From: an uncultured Flavobacteriales bacterium
GTDB lineage: Bacteria; Bacteroidota; Bacteroidia; Flavobacteriales_D; Crocinitomicaceae
Direction of reading: 5' to 3'
DNA length: 64,000 bases
Assembly (NCBI GenBank): GCA_903939755.1
Contig: CAJAII010000039.1
Location: 40,813-104,812 of the forward strand
The notes under the pieces were generated by a model. That model was given only the letters and a program-made list of their open reading frames with translations, did not search any database and was not told the DNA's origin. Position 1 is the stretch's first letter; every line of letters begins with the position of its first letter. This document shows positions 17,644-25,494 of this stretch, piece after piece. A program made the translations under genes and the position numbers.

Positions 17644-19026
17644 TTAAGGAAAATAGATGGAAGAATATGATAAGGCATTCGCAAAGGGAATTGTTGCTTT
17701 GTATTTTTTATTGATTGCATTTATGAAAACATTTGCAAGCATAGCATTTCCTCTAGGATTTAAATGAATGCCATCAAGAGAATAAGCGCCGCCGGAAACA
17801 AATTTTGAAGACATCGTCACGCCATTGTATACAAATCCATCGGATAATTTTGTGTAAAAATCTCCTGTTTCCGCAATGGCAAAACCATAAAAATTAGAAT
17901 ATTGCCTTATAACTTGATTATAAGCTAGGATTTGATTTCTAATTTCTTGAAGTTCCGCTAAAGTTAATACAAACTCATCTCTCAAAGGATAAACGCTCCC
18001 ATATTGATGACATTTCATAGAATCAAGAGGAGCACTTAATAAAATTAATTCTCCCTCCACCATTGGACGCACACCAAATGCTCCTGCAGTAGGATCCTCG
18101 ATCATGAATGAGTTGGAACCAACAGTGAAACTAAAACCAAGCGGTCCATATATTTGATTTAAAGATGCTGCATTAGCCTCGTCTAAATTTAATCCATTAT
18201 AGGGTATTGTCGAAAAATAAGGCATTTGAGTGATGTCTGGTATAGTTGCAACTACTGCATTTACATTTTGGCTATACAGCTGCTCACACAATTGGGTTAA
18301 GGATTCTTCGAAACCAACGCCAGGAAAACCAGCAAGTGGAGACATCGGATTTTGTGTTGCGCCACTTCTCGCATACGGTAATACATCCTCTATTCCCAAA
18401 TAAATGCTACAAAATGTCGGATAACCTCCATCAAAAATGTTCTCTTGAACGGATGACCAGTCCCCAGACCAAACGGGCCAAGTGAATTGATCCTTTGACA
18501 TTCTCGCGAAAAATGCATTGTGTTGAGGAAGATTAATGTTACCAAAAGCCGTTGAAACCATATCAATCATTCGTAAGCCTGGCACCCCAAAATTTGAATA
18601 TTTATTTTGGGAAGAATATACCGAAGTTGTCAAGGAAGCCACTTCTCCTTGTTGCGCAAATCGAACAGGAGAAAGTCCAATTCCTCCAAGGCAATCAGTT
18701 TTCCATCCTAAAATTAACCTGGACAAGAAACTGGAATTGGTCCCAATATTAGCCCCCCCCATTAAGGGTAGATATATTTCACCTGCGCCAACTAATTGCA
18801 ACTGAGTTTGTAAAATTGCACCTAATGAATTTTGCTGACCATACAGATAAAGCGCATCATCCATATACCCGGCAGTATTTCCATCACCGATAGCAACGAA
18901 TTGCTGAAGATTAATTTCGCCAGGAGAAATTGGTGCTAATTTTTCCTTTGGTTTACATGAATTCAAAGCCATGCCACAAAGGCAAACTAAAAATAATTGC
19001 GGATAAAATGAGTTTCCTTTTACCAT
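17644..19026 (-). CDS. SGNH/GDSL-fold outer-membrane lipoprotein, nucleophile Ser apparently absent
   Basis: A 460-residue protein with a lipoprotein signal ending LNSC (Cys24). Residues 42-60 align with SGNH block I, but the motif reads AIGDGNTAGYMDD, so the nucleophilic Ser is Gly49. The catalytic Asp-His pair at the C-terminus is kept (DGIHLNPRGNAML, about Asp418 and His421). GVPGLRMIDM at about residue 150 looks like block II, and SIYLGIEDVLPYA takes the place of the usual GxND block. The start overlaps the end of the FadL gene by 7 bp. A paired lipoprotein next to a FadL porin suggests a ligand-binding or handling partner rather than a hydrolase (inference). Confidence 0.8.
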   Translation of the reverse strand: MVKGNSFYPQLFLVCLCGMALNSCKPKEKLAPISPGEINLQQFVAIGDGNTAGYMDDALYLYGQQNSLGAILQTQLQLVGAGEIYLPLMGGANIGTNSSFLSRLILGWKTDCLGGIGLSPVRFAQQGEVASLTTSVYSSQNKYSNFGVPGLRMIDMVSTAFGNINLPQHNAFFARMSKDQFTWPVWSGDWSSVQENIFDGGYPTFCSIYLGIEDVLPYARSGATQNPMSPLAGFPGVGFEESLTQLCEQLYSQNVNAVVATIPDITQMPYFSTIPYNGLNLDEANAASLNQIYGPLGFSFTVGSNSFMIEDPTAGAFGVRPMVEGELILLSAPLDSMKCHQYGSVYPLRDEFVLTLAELQEIRNQILAYNQVIRQYSNFYGFAIAETGDFYTKLSDGFVYNGVTMSSKFVSGGAYSLDGIHLNPRGNAMLANVFINAINKKYKATIPFANALSYSSIYFP

Positions 19027-20252
19027 TTGTATGCTATTGAAAGTCCTGGCGCCAATGCAATCGTCGTATATGTTCCACTCATATTCGTTTCGATATTCGT
19101 GTCCGAACGTTTTATTTTAGTATAATAAACGGAGGCGTCTACGCGTATTTTTTGTGATAATTCATAGCCAACACCAAATGTTCCATAAATCCGAATTCCA
19201 TCTGGGGTTTCGGGGGTGACATAACCCGATTGAACAGGTGTTAATCCATACCCTCCACCAATTCGTAGTGCTAAATTCTTTATTGGCTTTACCTCCATAC
19301 CTAAGCGGAAAGCAACTATATTCTTATACATTCGTGGCGATTTTGTGTCTAGTAAAGAACTTGTATTGGTGGCATAATCAAATGCCAATGTATCATAAAC
19401 CTTCCAGCCAACTCGGTTAATATCTAAAACAACTGTAAATGCAGAGCAAGGATGATAGGAAAATCCTAAGGTTGTCACTGAGGGTAATGGCAATCTCCCC
19501 GTGAAGGATGTTGCAGGAAATTTATCTTCAAGAGATGACGGAACCGTAAACGTTGCTTCTCCATCGCGAAGATTCATTGCCACTTTGGAACGATACGTTA
19601 GGCCGATAGATAGCTGTTTACTTGGCGTAAAATGAATTCCTATATTATAGCCAAAACCAATTGCTTTTCCTGCTAATTCGGCGTGTCCGTATACACCATT
19701 AGTGTCTTGAACCGGAATGTCTTTTTGAAGATTTACATTCCCAGAGCTTATCACAAAACCTCCACCAATCCCAATTTGATCCGCTATCCGATAGGCAAAA
19801 GTCGGCTGTATGAAAATGGCTTTTAATTCTAATCGGGTTAGAGCAAAACGGCCGATCCAGTTATCTTCATATTGAACAGTACTGCCAAATGGGGTGTTAA
19901 CTGAAAGTCCCCACTTTAACTTTCCAGCAGGTTTTAATTGAAACATGGCATAAAAAGAAAAGGGAGTACCAACGGGTGAATTCGATCGATAAGAGGTGTT
20001 TGTAGCAGAGTCCACGAATAATACATTTCCGAATACAGGTGTTACACCACCGACAATACTATTTTGATTTAAAAATACAGACGAGCCCGGATTAAAAAAA
20101 AGCGAGGAGCCATCAAAAGGAGCTGCGGTGCCCGCCAAGCCCATTCCCTGTTGGCGTTGCCCTTGAAAGTTCACTTGAAAACCCTGAGAAAATCCATTGT
20201 TATTGCAAACGAAGAATAATAAATATAAGGCTCCTAGGTAAATTCTTTTCAT
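19020..20252 (-). CDS. OmpP1/FadL family outer-membrane transport protein
   Basis: The 410-residue protein has a signal peptide (about 1-23). The mature N-terminus QGFQVNFQGQRQQGMGLAGT continues into SLFFNPGSSVFL, the conserved hatch and NPA/NPG segment of FadL proteins. The rest alternates in beta-barrel fashion and ends in a hydrophobic aromatic strand with a final Trp (LSIAYKW), the usual outer-membrane barrel signature. FadL proteins pass long-chain fatty acids or other hydrophobic molecules across the outer membrane by lateral diffusion. It is the first gene of a four-gene minus-strand set and overlaps the SGNH lipoprotein gene by 7 bp. Confidence 0.92.
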   Translation of the reverse strand: MKRIYLGALYLLFFVCNNNGFSQGFQVNFQGQRQQGMGLAGTAAPFDGSSLFFNPGSSVFLNQNSIVGGVTPVFGNVLFVDSATNTSYRSNSPVGTPFSFYAMFQLKPAGKLKWGLSVNTPFGSTVQYEDNWIGRFALTRLELKAIFIQPTFAYRIADQIGIGGGFVISSGNVNLQKDIPVQDTNGVYGHAELAGKAIGFGYNIGIHFTPSKQLSIGLTYRSKVAMNLRDGEATFTVPSSLEDKFPATSFTGRLPLPSVTTLGFSYHPCSAFTVVLDINRVGWKVYDTLAFDYATNTSSLLDTKSPRMYKNIVAFRLGMEVKPIKNLALRIGGGYGLTPVQSGYVTPETPDGIRIYGTFGVGYELSQKIRVDASVYYTKIKRSDTNIETNMSGTYTTIALAPGLSIAYKW

Positions 20253-20327
20253 TTATACTAAATTGCGTATATCCAAATATATTAATAAATTATTAATTAA
20301 GGAGAACCCTTCAAAATCAACCTTGTT

Positions 20328-20705
20328 TTATTCGGTATTACCTTTAAACTCCTCAAGGTCTCGCCGATCCTTTTTGGAAGGCTTTCCGTCACCATTTATT
20401 CTATATAGTTTTTGAGAAAGTAAGTACTGTTCAAATTTGTCTATTTCTTCTTGCGGGGTTGTATTTTCAATGAAATCGTACACGAGCTTCGCGCCAATCC
20501 GTTTGTCTATTAATGTAATTACTTTATATGAAAACACAGCGCTATTTCGATGAATGGTGATAATGTCATTTTCTTGGGGTTGATAGGAAGGTTTAACATC
20601 CTTAAAATTTATTTTTATCTTTCCCTTGGAAATTGCTTCATGCGCAAGACTTCTTGTCTTAGCGATACGAATAGCCCAAATAAATTTATCTAGTCGTAAT
20701 TTCAT
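20328..20705 (-). CDS. S4-domain RNA-binding protein (Hsp15/HslR-like)
   Basis: The 125-residue protein opens with the S4 fold: RLDKFIWAIRIAKTRSLAHEAISKGKI, then VKPSYQPQENDIITIHR. It has a basic, charged C-terminal tail (GKPSKKDRRDLEEFKG). This is the size and layout of Hsp15, which in E. coli binds 50S subunits carrying a stalled nascent chain. The gene overlaps the preceding YjbR gene by 20 bp, so the two are probably translated from one mRNA. Confidence 0.9.
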   Translation of the reverse strand: MKLRLDKFIWAIRIAKTRSLAHEAISKGKIKINFKDVKPSYQPQENDIITIHRNSAVFSYKVITLIDKRIGAKLVYDFIENTTPQEEIDKFEQYLLSQKLYRINGDGKPSKKDRRDLEEFKGNTE

Positions 20706-21039
20706 GTTGTAATTTCTTTGACAAGGAATTGAAAACTAAATTATAGGAATGATCTATGAGTCCTAACAAATCTGCTTTTTGAATATCTTTATTCAACTGA
20801 ATTGTATTCCAATGTTTTTTATTCATGTGGTAACCTGGCAATACGGCCTGATAATTCTCCCTTAATTCAATGGCTTTTTCTGGATCACATTTTAAATTAA
20901 TGCCCTCGCAAGTAACCGTGTCAATTAAAGCGAATATTTTATTCCCTATTGTAAAAACTAAGGTGACATCATCAAATGGAAATCGTTCTTCAGTCCCTTT
21001 TAACGAAAGACAATAATTACGGATTTCATCAAGGAACAC
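20686..21039 (-). CDS. MmcQ/YjbR family protein
   Basis: 117 residues matching the YjbR fold. Visible marks are IRNYCLSLKGTEERFPFDDVTLVFTIGNKIFALI, EGINLKCDPEKAIELRE, and the conserved PGYHMNKKHWNTI block, followed by a C-terminal helix pair. A DNA-binding role has been proposed from the CyaY-like fold, but function is not settled. No ATG fits; the start is GTG at 21039, 10 bp after the desaturase stop. Its 3' end overlaps the S4 gene by 20 bp. Confidence 0.88.
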   Translation of the reverse strand: MFLDEIRNYCLSLKGTEERFPFDDVTLVFTIGNKIFALIDTVTCEGINLKCDPEKAIELRENYQAVLPGYHMNKKHWNTIQLNKDIQKADLLGLIDHSYNLVFNSLSKKLQHEITTR

Positions 21040-21049
21040 GCCTTAATTT

Positions 21050-22159
21050 TTAGTGGATCGCAGGGGCATTGTCGTAATGACCTAAATTATAAAGCATTTT
21101 TGTGTGTTCAATAAGCGCACCAGCAAATGTTTTATAGGAATGATACGGCAACTTATATTCCAAAGCTGTTTCTTTAACAATAGCTGCAAGTTTTCGGTAA
21201 TGAACATGACAAATATTTGGAAATAAATGATGCTCTACTTGATAATTTAACCCACCAACATACCATGAAAACAAGCGCGCTTTTGGAGCAAAGTTGGCTG
21301 TATTAAACAATTGATTTACCGCCCAATCAGCATCTATATTTCCTGATGAATCAGGCATTGGATAGTTGGATGTTGGAACAACATGAGCGGGCTGAAAGAT
21401 CGCGCCTAGTGTAAGTCCAGAAATAAACAACATGATAGTAATCCCCAATATACTAATATACCAAGGGGCATCACAAAGCCAGATTGGAAGAGCTATAAAA
21501 ATAAAAGCAAAAATAATTTTCCCTACAATAATCGTAATCCAATGATTCGTATAGGTAATACTTTGCGATTCAATAAGTCCCATTTTCTTGTATCTTCTTG
21601 CTTGCTTATAATCTTTAGAAATGAACCAAAACATAGTCATTAATCCATAAAAGAACCAAGCATAAATGTGTTGATACTTGTGTAGGGCAGTCCTTCTTTT
21701 ATTGGGAGAAAACCTCAATATTGCTTCTGGCGGCTCAATATCCTCATCCAAGCCGGTGATATTGGTGTACGTATGATGAAGCACGTTGTGTTGAATTTTC
21801 CAATTCACGTCATTGCCACCTAAAATAACCAATACCTTACCGATAACTTTGTTTACTTTGTCATTTTTTGAGTACGCCCCATGGTTAGCATCATGCATAA
21901 CAGACAAGCCTATTCCTGCCATCCCAAAACCCATAATTACCCACATCAATAAAACCAAGCCTATTGGCATAGATACCGTTAAAAGTAAAACAAGGGGGAC
22001 AATATAAATTAGCAACATCACGAAAGTCTTTATGACCATTGATGCATTCGCGTGACGAGAAATGTTTTTTGTTTTAAAATATTCGCTTACCCTTTTTCTT
22101 AGAACCTTATAGAATTCTTCGTTATGGTTTTTAGCAAAAGTTACTTTTGAATATGACAT
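21050..22159 (-). CDS. Membrane fatty acid desaturase (acyl-lipid/linoleoyl-CoA type)
   Basis: The 369 residues carry the three His boxes of membrane di-iron desaturases: HDANH (89-93), HNVLHH (124-129) and QVEHH (307-311). The QxxHH third box is typical of front-end (delta-5/delta-6-like) enzymes. About four membrane segments lie at 42-62, 65-88, 168-185 and 205-250. There is no fused cytochrome b5 domain, so an external electron donor is needed. It would introduce double bonds into membrane acyl chains, as in cold adaptation. Regiospecificity cannot be read from sequence. The start is ATG at 22159; YjbR and S4 genes follow closely. Confidence 0.93.
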   Translation of the reverse strand: MSYSKVTFAKNHNEEFYKVLRKRVSEYFKTKNISRHANASMVIKTFVMLLIYIVPLVLLLTVSMPIGLVLLMWVIMGFGMAGIGLSVMHDANHGAYSKNDKVNKVIGKVLVILGGNDVNWKIQHNVLHHTYTNITGLDEDIEPPEAILRFSPNKRRTALHKYQHIYAWFFYGLMTMFWFISKDYKQARRYKKMGLIESQSITYTNHWITIIVGKIIFAFIFIALPIWLCDAPWYISILGITIMLFISGLTLGAIFQPAHVVPTSNYPMPDSSGNIDADWAVNQLFNTANFAPKARLFSWYVGGLNYQVEHHLFPNICHVHYRKLAAIVKETALEYKLPYHSYKTFAGALIEHTKMLYNLGHYDNAPAIH

Positions 22160-22285
22160 TTATTTAAATTTTAGGTAAAGTTAGTTAAAAAAACCCTTAA
22201 CGACTTTATAAACGATCTTAAGCGAAATAAGTTCACAAGAACAATTACATCTTTCGTTTTAATCGATAATGAATGGCAAAAAGTT

Positions 22286-22732
22286 CTAATTATTTGAAAT
22301 AAACAATGGCTTGAATGTAAACCAAGATAGCAATGGAAAGAAAAGCATCGGCATAAGGAAGCCTTTAAAGAAATCAACAAAAAGTAGGGTGTCTTCTTTT
22401 TTAAAAATAGGTTCTTTCATTTTTAACACATAAAAAACCAATCCAATCGTGAGCCCACTAAACATAAGTCCTATTAAAAACTCCATTAATTTTGAGTTTT
22501 TGGGGTAGAAATGAAGTAGTAATTGATAACATAACGAAATAGGAAGTGTCAATACCCCTGACAAAACAAAAAACCTTGCGAACAACGACCAAAAGCTAGC
22601 TCCCTCGCTAAAATCGACCACTAAAGAAAAATAAAATGCCGCATAACAATAACAAACAATTGCCGAGAAAGCGCCTGCCGCAAAGGCATGTATTATTGCT
22701 AGTTTTATCTTGTTTACAATGGTATCTCTCAT
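22286..22732 (-). CDS. Small four-TM membrane protein of unknown function
   Basis: The 148-residue protein starts at ATG 22732 (MRDTIVNKIKLAIIHAF). The open frame extends 16 codons further to a TTG, which I judge less likely. Four hydrophobic segments lie at about 8-32, 48-70, 82-102 and 118-138, with only short loops. The pattern resembles DUF4199-type Bacteroidetes membrane proteins, but I cannot assign it. It lies 53 bp downstream of recO and 126 bp upstream of the desaturase on the same strand. Confidence 0.65.
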   Translation of the reverse strand: MRDTIVNKIKLAIIHAFAAGAFSAIVCYCYAAFYFSLVVDFSEGASFWSLFARFFVLSGVLTLPISLCYQLLLHFYPKNSKLMEFLIGLMFSGLTIGLVFYVLKMKEPIFKKEDTLLFVDFFKGFLMPMLFFPLLSWFTFKPLFISNN

Positions 22733-22785
22733 TTTTATTAGATTAAGAAAAATATGGTGTGTTAAAAGTAATTCTTTCAACTAGA

Positions 22786-23472
22786 TTAATCATACAGAAC
22801 TTCGCGAATTATTGAAATAGATTTTGAGTTGTCAAATAATGGCACGTGAATTCTCATGTAACTCAACAAAGTCGTAAGTGTGTCTTTTTCTACCTGGCGC
22901 TGAGGCCCTTTTAAATTAATAAACAACTCATTTAGATAACTAGCTATACTTTCCTCTTTTGTTGTTCTATTACCCTTGTCATTACTTAAAAAGTACCCCT
23001 CCTCCAAATTGAACTCCGTGGCATTTTCGACAGTTTTGGGTGCAACACCTAATAGAACAATTAAATTGGCCAAAAATTCAAGCGGAAAAACCTTTAAATT
23101 ATCCGTTTTGTTTAGTTCCTCCGCTAATGATAGTAGAAAGGAAAATAGTTGTTGATCTGATTGCTCTTCTCGCAAGGTTTGTTTTAAAACATCGCCAATA
23201 AAATAACTAATAAGCACTTTTATTGGGTGAGAAGTTGTTGATAAATGGGGCGTTGCAATGGTTAAAGAATTAATAATACCTAGGTCACTCTCTGGCCTTT
23301 TAAACGAATTAATTTCATAATGTCCAAATACTAAAAATGGTGTTTTTTTCTTTTTTCCACCCTTATATATATACCTTGAAAGCCCATTCAATTCTGTATA
23401 AAAAGTCATTATTAAACTGCTTTCAGAATAATTTGTTTTAAATAATAGTAGGCCGTTATCAGTGTTTTTCAT
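22786..23472 (-). CDS. recO: DNA repair protein RecO
   Basis: RecO works with RecR to load RecA on SSB-coated gaps. The 228-residue protein has the N-terminal OB fold (GLLLFKTNYSESSLIMTFYT, then GLSRYIYKGGKKKKTPF) and the helical RecO domain (ISYFIGDVLKQTLREEQSDQQLF, LEFLANLIVLLGVAP). The C-terminal CxxC zinc finger of many RecO proteins is absent. I recall the same absence in Bacteroidetes homologues. The start is ATG at 23472. The gene is divergent from the T9SS protein at 23548 and leads the minus-strand series down to 20328. Confidence 0.92.
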   Translation of the reverse strand: MKNTDNGLLLFKTNYSESSLIMTFYTELNGLSRYIYKGGKKKKTPFLVFGHYEINSFKRPESDLGIINSLTIATPHLSTTSHPIKVLISYFIGDVLKQTLREEQSDQQLFSFLLSLAEELNKTDNLKVFPLEFLANLIVLLGVAPKTVENATEFNLEEGYFLSNDKGNRTTKEESIASYLNELFINLKGPQRQVEKDTLTTLLSYMRIHVPLFDNSKSISIIREVLYD

Positions 23473-23547
23473 CGGAAAAGTTGAACAAAGAAAAGAAAAA
23501 CTTCGTCACAAATACATCCTGCAGAATTATTACCTTTATAACAAAAA

Positions 23548-25494
23548 ATGAAAAAGCAACTCCTTCTATTTGTCCTATCCCTCTCGCCATTCTGTTTTTT
23601 TACGCAATCTTTATCCTATGACAACGCCGTATTGAGCGAGGCTTCGGTTAATGAAAATGACACGGTCATCACCATAAAATGGCAGAGTTATTTGGGCGCC
23701 TCGCAATATAATTTATATAGAAAGTTGTATGGAAGCACAAGCTGGGGAGCGCCAATAGCGAACCTTGGCCCGTTGGATTTATTTTATGAAGATAGTAATA
23801 TAATCGCTAACCAATTATATGAATACCGAATTATGCGTGTTGGTTCAACCAGCACCGCTTATGGCTATTTGGTTTCTGGGATTAACACCCAGATTGCTTA
23901 TAACAAAGGGATGATGATCTTGATAATTGACGACTACTTTTTACCCGATTTACAAAATGAGATTTCAGAATTAATTTTGGACATCGAGGCCGATGGTTGG
24001 TTTGTTCAACAACAACTCGTGAATCGAAATAACAGCGTTTCACAAGTAAAATCACTCATTCAAGGAATATATAACAATGATCCCGTTTCCACAAAGGGAT
24101 TGTTTTTATTGGGGCATGTTCCCGTTCCCTATTCCGGCGACATCAACCCTGATGGTCACCCAGACCATTTAGGCGCATGGCCTGCAGATGTCTATTATGC
24201 GGACATGAATGGAACCTGGAACGATGTGAGTGTAAACGATGCTTTGGCCTCCGATCCAAGGCAACACAATGTGCCTGGTGATGGGAAATTTGACGAGTCC
24301 GTGCTACCTTCTGATTTAGAATTAGAAGTGTCCCGAGTTGATTTTTACAACCTCCCAGCTTTTTCAAACACAGAAACAATGTTAATGCAAAACTATCTAG
24401 TCAAACTACACGCTTTCAAGACAAGACAATATATTCCAAGAAATATTGCGGTTGTTGAGGATAATTTTTTGGGAATGGCAGAGGGGTTTGCTGGTTCGGC
24501 CTACGCAAGCTTTTCTCCGAATGTTGGCATAGACTCTATTATTAATGGGGATTATACCAGTGAATTACTTAATACTAATTATCTATGGGCCTATGGTACA
24601 GGAGGCGGTTGGTATAGTGGAGCTTCAGGAATAGTTTCGACTAACGAATTTACTTTAAATAATTATCAGAGTACTTTTTCCATGTTATTTGGTAGCTATT
24701 TCGGAGATTGGGACAGCCCGGACAATTTAATGCGAGCTAATATCGCCAGTGGAAAAACGCTGAGCTGTTCATGGTCAGGTCGACCCTATATTTACTATCA
24801 CCCCTTAGCGATGGGCGAAGATTTAGGGTCTTGTATTCAAAAAACTCAAAATAATAATTCAACCTATTTTTCTTCCACTTTAAACACATTCAAACGATGG
24901 ATTCACATTTCCCAATTAGGAGATCCAAGTTTGAGATCAACCTATATATCGCCTCCAAGCAACTTAGTTTGTTCCACCAATCCAAATGGAACTATTCAAT
25001 TGATATGGACACCCTCTTTCGAAACAGTAATTGGATATGCTATATATCGGAGAGAACCAACTATTAATTTCTGGACATTGATCAGCCCTGCCATCATTAG
25101 TGGAACGACTTATAATGACAATACTATGATAAACGGCGGAGCGTATATTTATATGGTTCGGGCAATAGACACCTTGCGAACCGCAAGTGGAAAATACTAC
25201 AATCAAAGCCTTGGAGCCATTGGAAACGCGAATTCTACGGTGCAAACGCCTATCGTTTCCATCAATAAATACGTACATATTTACCCTAATCCGACGAGTG
25301 ACTATGCCACAGTCTTAGTTCCTGAGCTTTTGATTGGAAAGAAATATAAGGTTTTAAATTTTATTGGTAAAGAAATTGTATCCGGAACGGTGGAGTCCAC
25401 AACACAAAAAATAAATTTACGGCAGTACCCCCAAGGTATTTACCTCCTCTATTTAGAAGGCCTTGAGTCCTCATTAAAGATTATAAAGAATTAA
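23548..25494 (+). CDS. T9SS type A cargo with fibronectin III domains and a C25-like central region
   Basis: The 648 residues comprise a signal peptide (1-20), a fibronectin type III-like domain (about 22-110), a central region (about 118-465), a second FN3-like domain (470-560) and a type A T9SS sorting domain (570-648, YPNPTSDYATV, ending SSLKIIKN). The central part has ILIIDDYF, then LFLLGHVPVPYSG (185-197), PADVYYADMNGTW, SRVDF, and a late LSCSWSGRPYIYYHPLAMGEDLG. This ordering resembles peptidase C25 (gingipain) folds, with His190 and a later Cys as candidate catalytic residues. I rate that similarity as modest. The stop abuts the convergent AsmA-like gene with no spacer. Confidence 0.78.
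   Translation: MKKQLLLFVLSLSPFCFFTQSLSYDNAVLSEASVNENDTVITIKWQSYLGASQYNLYRKLYGSTSWGAPIANLGPLDLFYEDSNIIANQLYEYRIMRVGSTSTAYGYLVSGINTQIAYNKGMMILIIDDYFLPDLQNEISELILDIEADGWFVQQQLVNRNNSVSQVKSLIQGIYNNDPVSTKGLFLLGHVPVPYSGDINPDGHPDHLGAWPADVYYADMNGTWNDVSVNDALASDPRQHNVPGDGKFDESVLPSDLELEVSRVDFYNLPAFSNTETMLMQNYLVKLHAFKTRQYIPRNIAVVEDNFLGMAEGFAGSAYASFSPNVGIDSIINGDYTSELLNTNYLWAYGTGGGWYSGASGIVSTNEFTLNNYQSTFSMLFGSYFGDWDSPDNLMRANIASGKTLSCSWSGRPYIYYHPLAMGEDLGSCIQKTQNNNSTYFSSTLNTFKRWIHISQLGDPSLRSTYISPPSNLVCSTNPNGTIQLIWTPSFETVIGYAIYRREPTINFWTLISPAIISGTTYNDNTMINGGAYIYMVRAIDTLRTASGKYYNQSLGAIGNANSTVQTPIVSINKYVHIYPNPTSDYATVLVPELLIGKKYKVLNFIGKEIVSGTVESTTQKINLRQYPQGIYLLYLEGLESSLKIIKN

Noticed and set aside
22732..22780. 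TTG start for the four-TM protein at 22286
   Set aside because: The ATG at 22732 gives a normal membrane-protein N-terminus and an A-rich upstream site (TAATAAAAATG). The TTG adds 16 residues without support.
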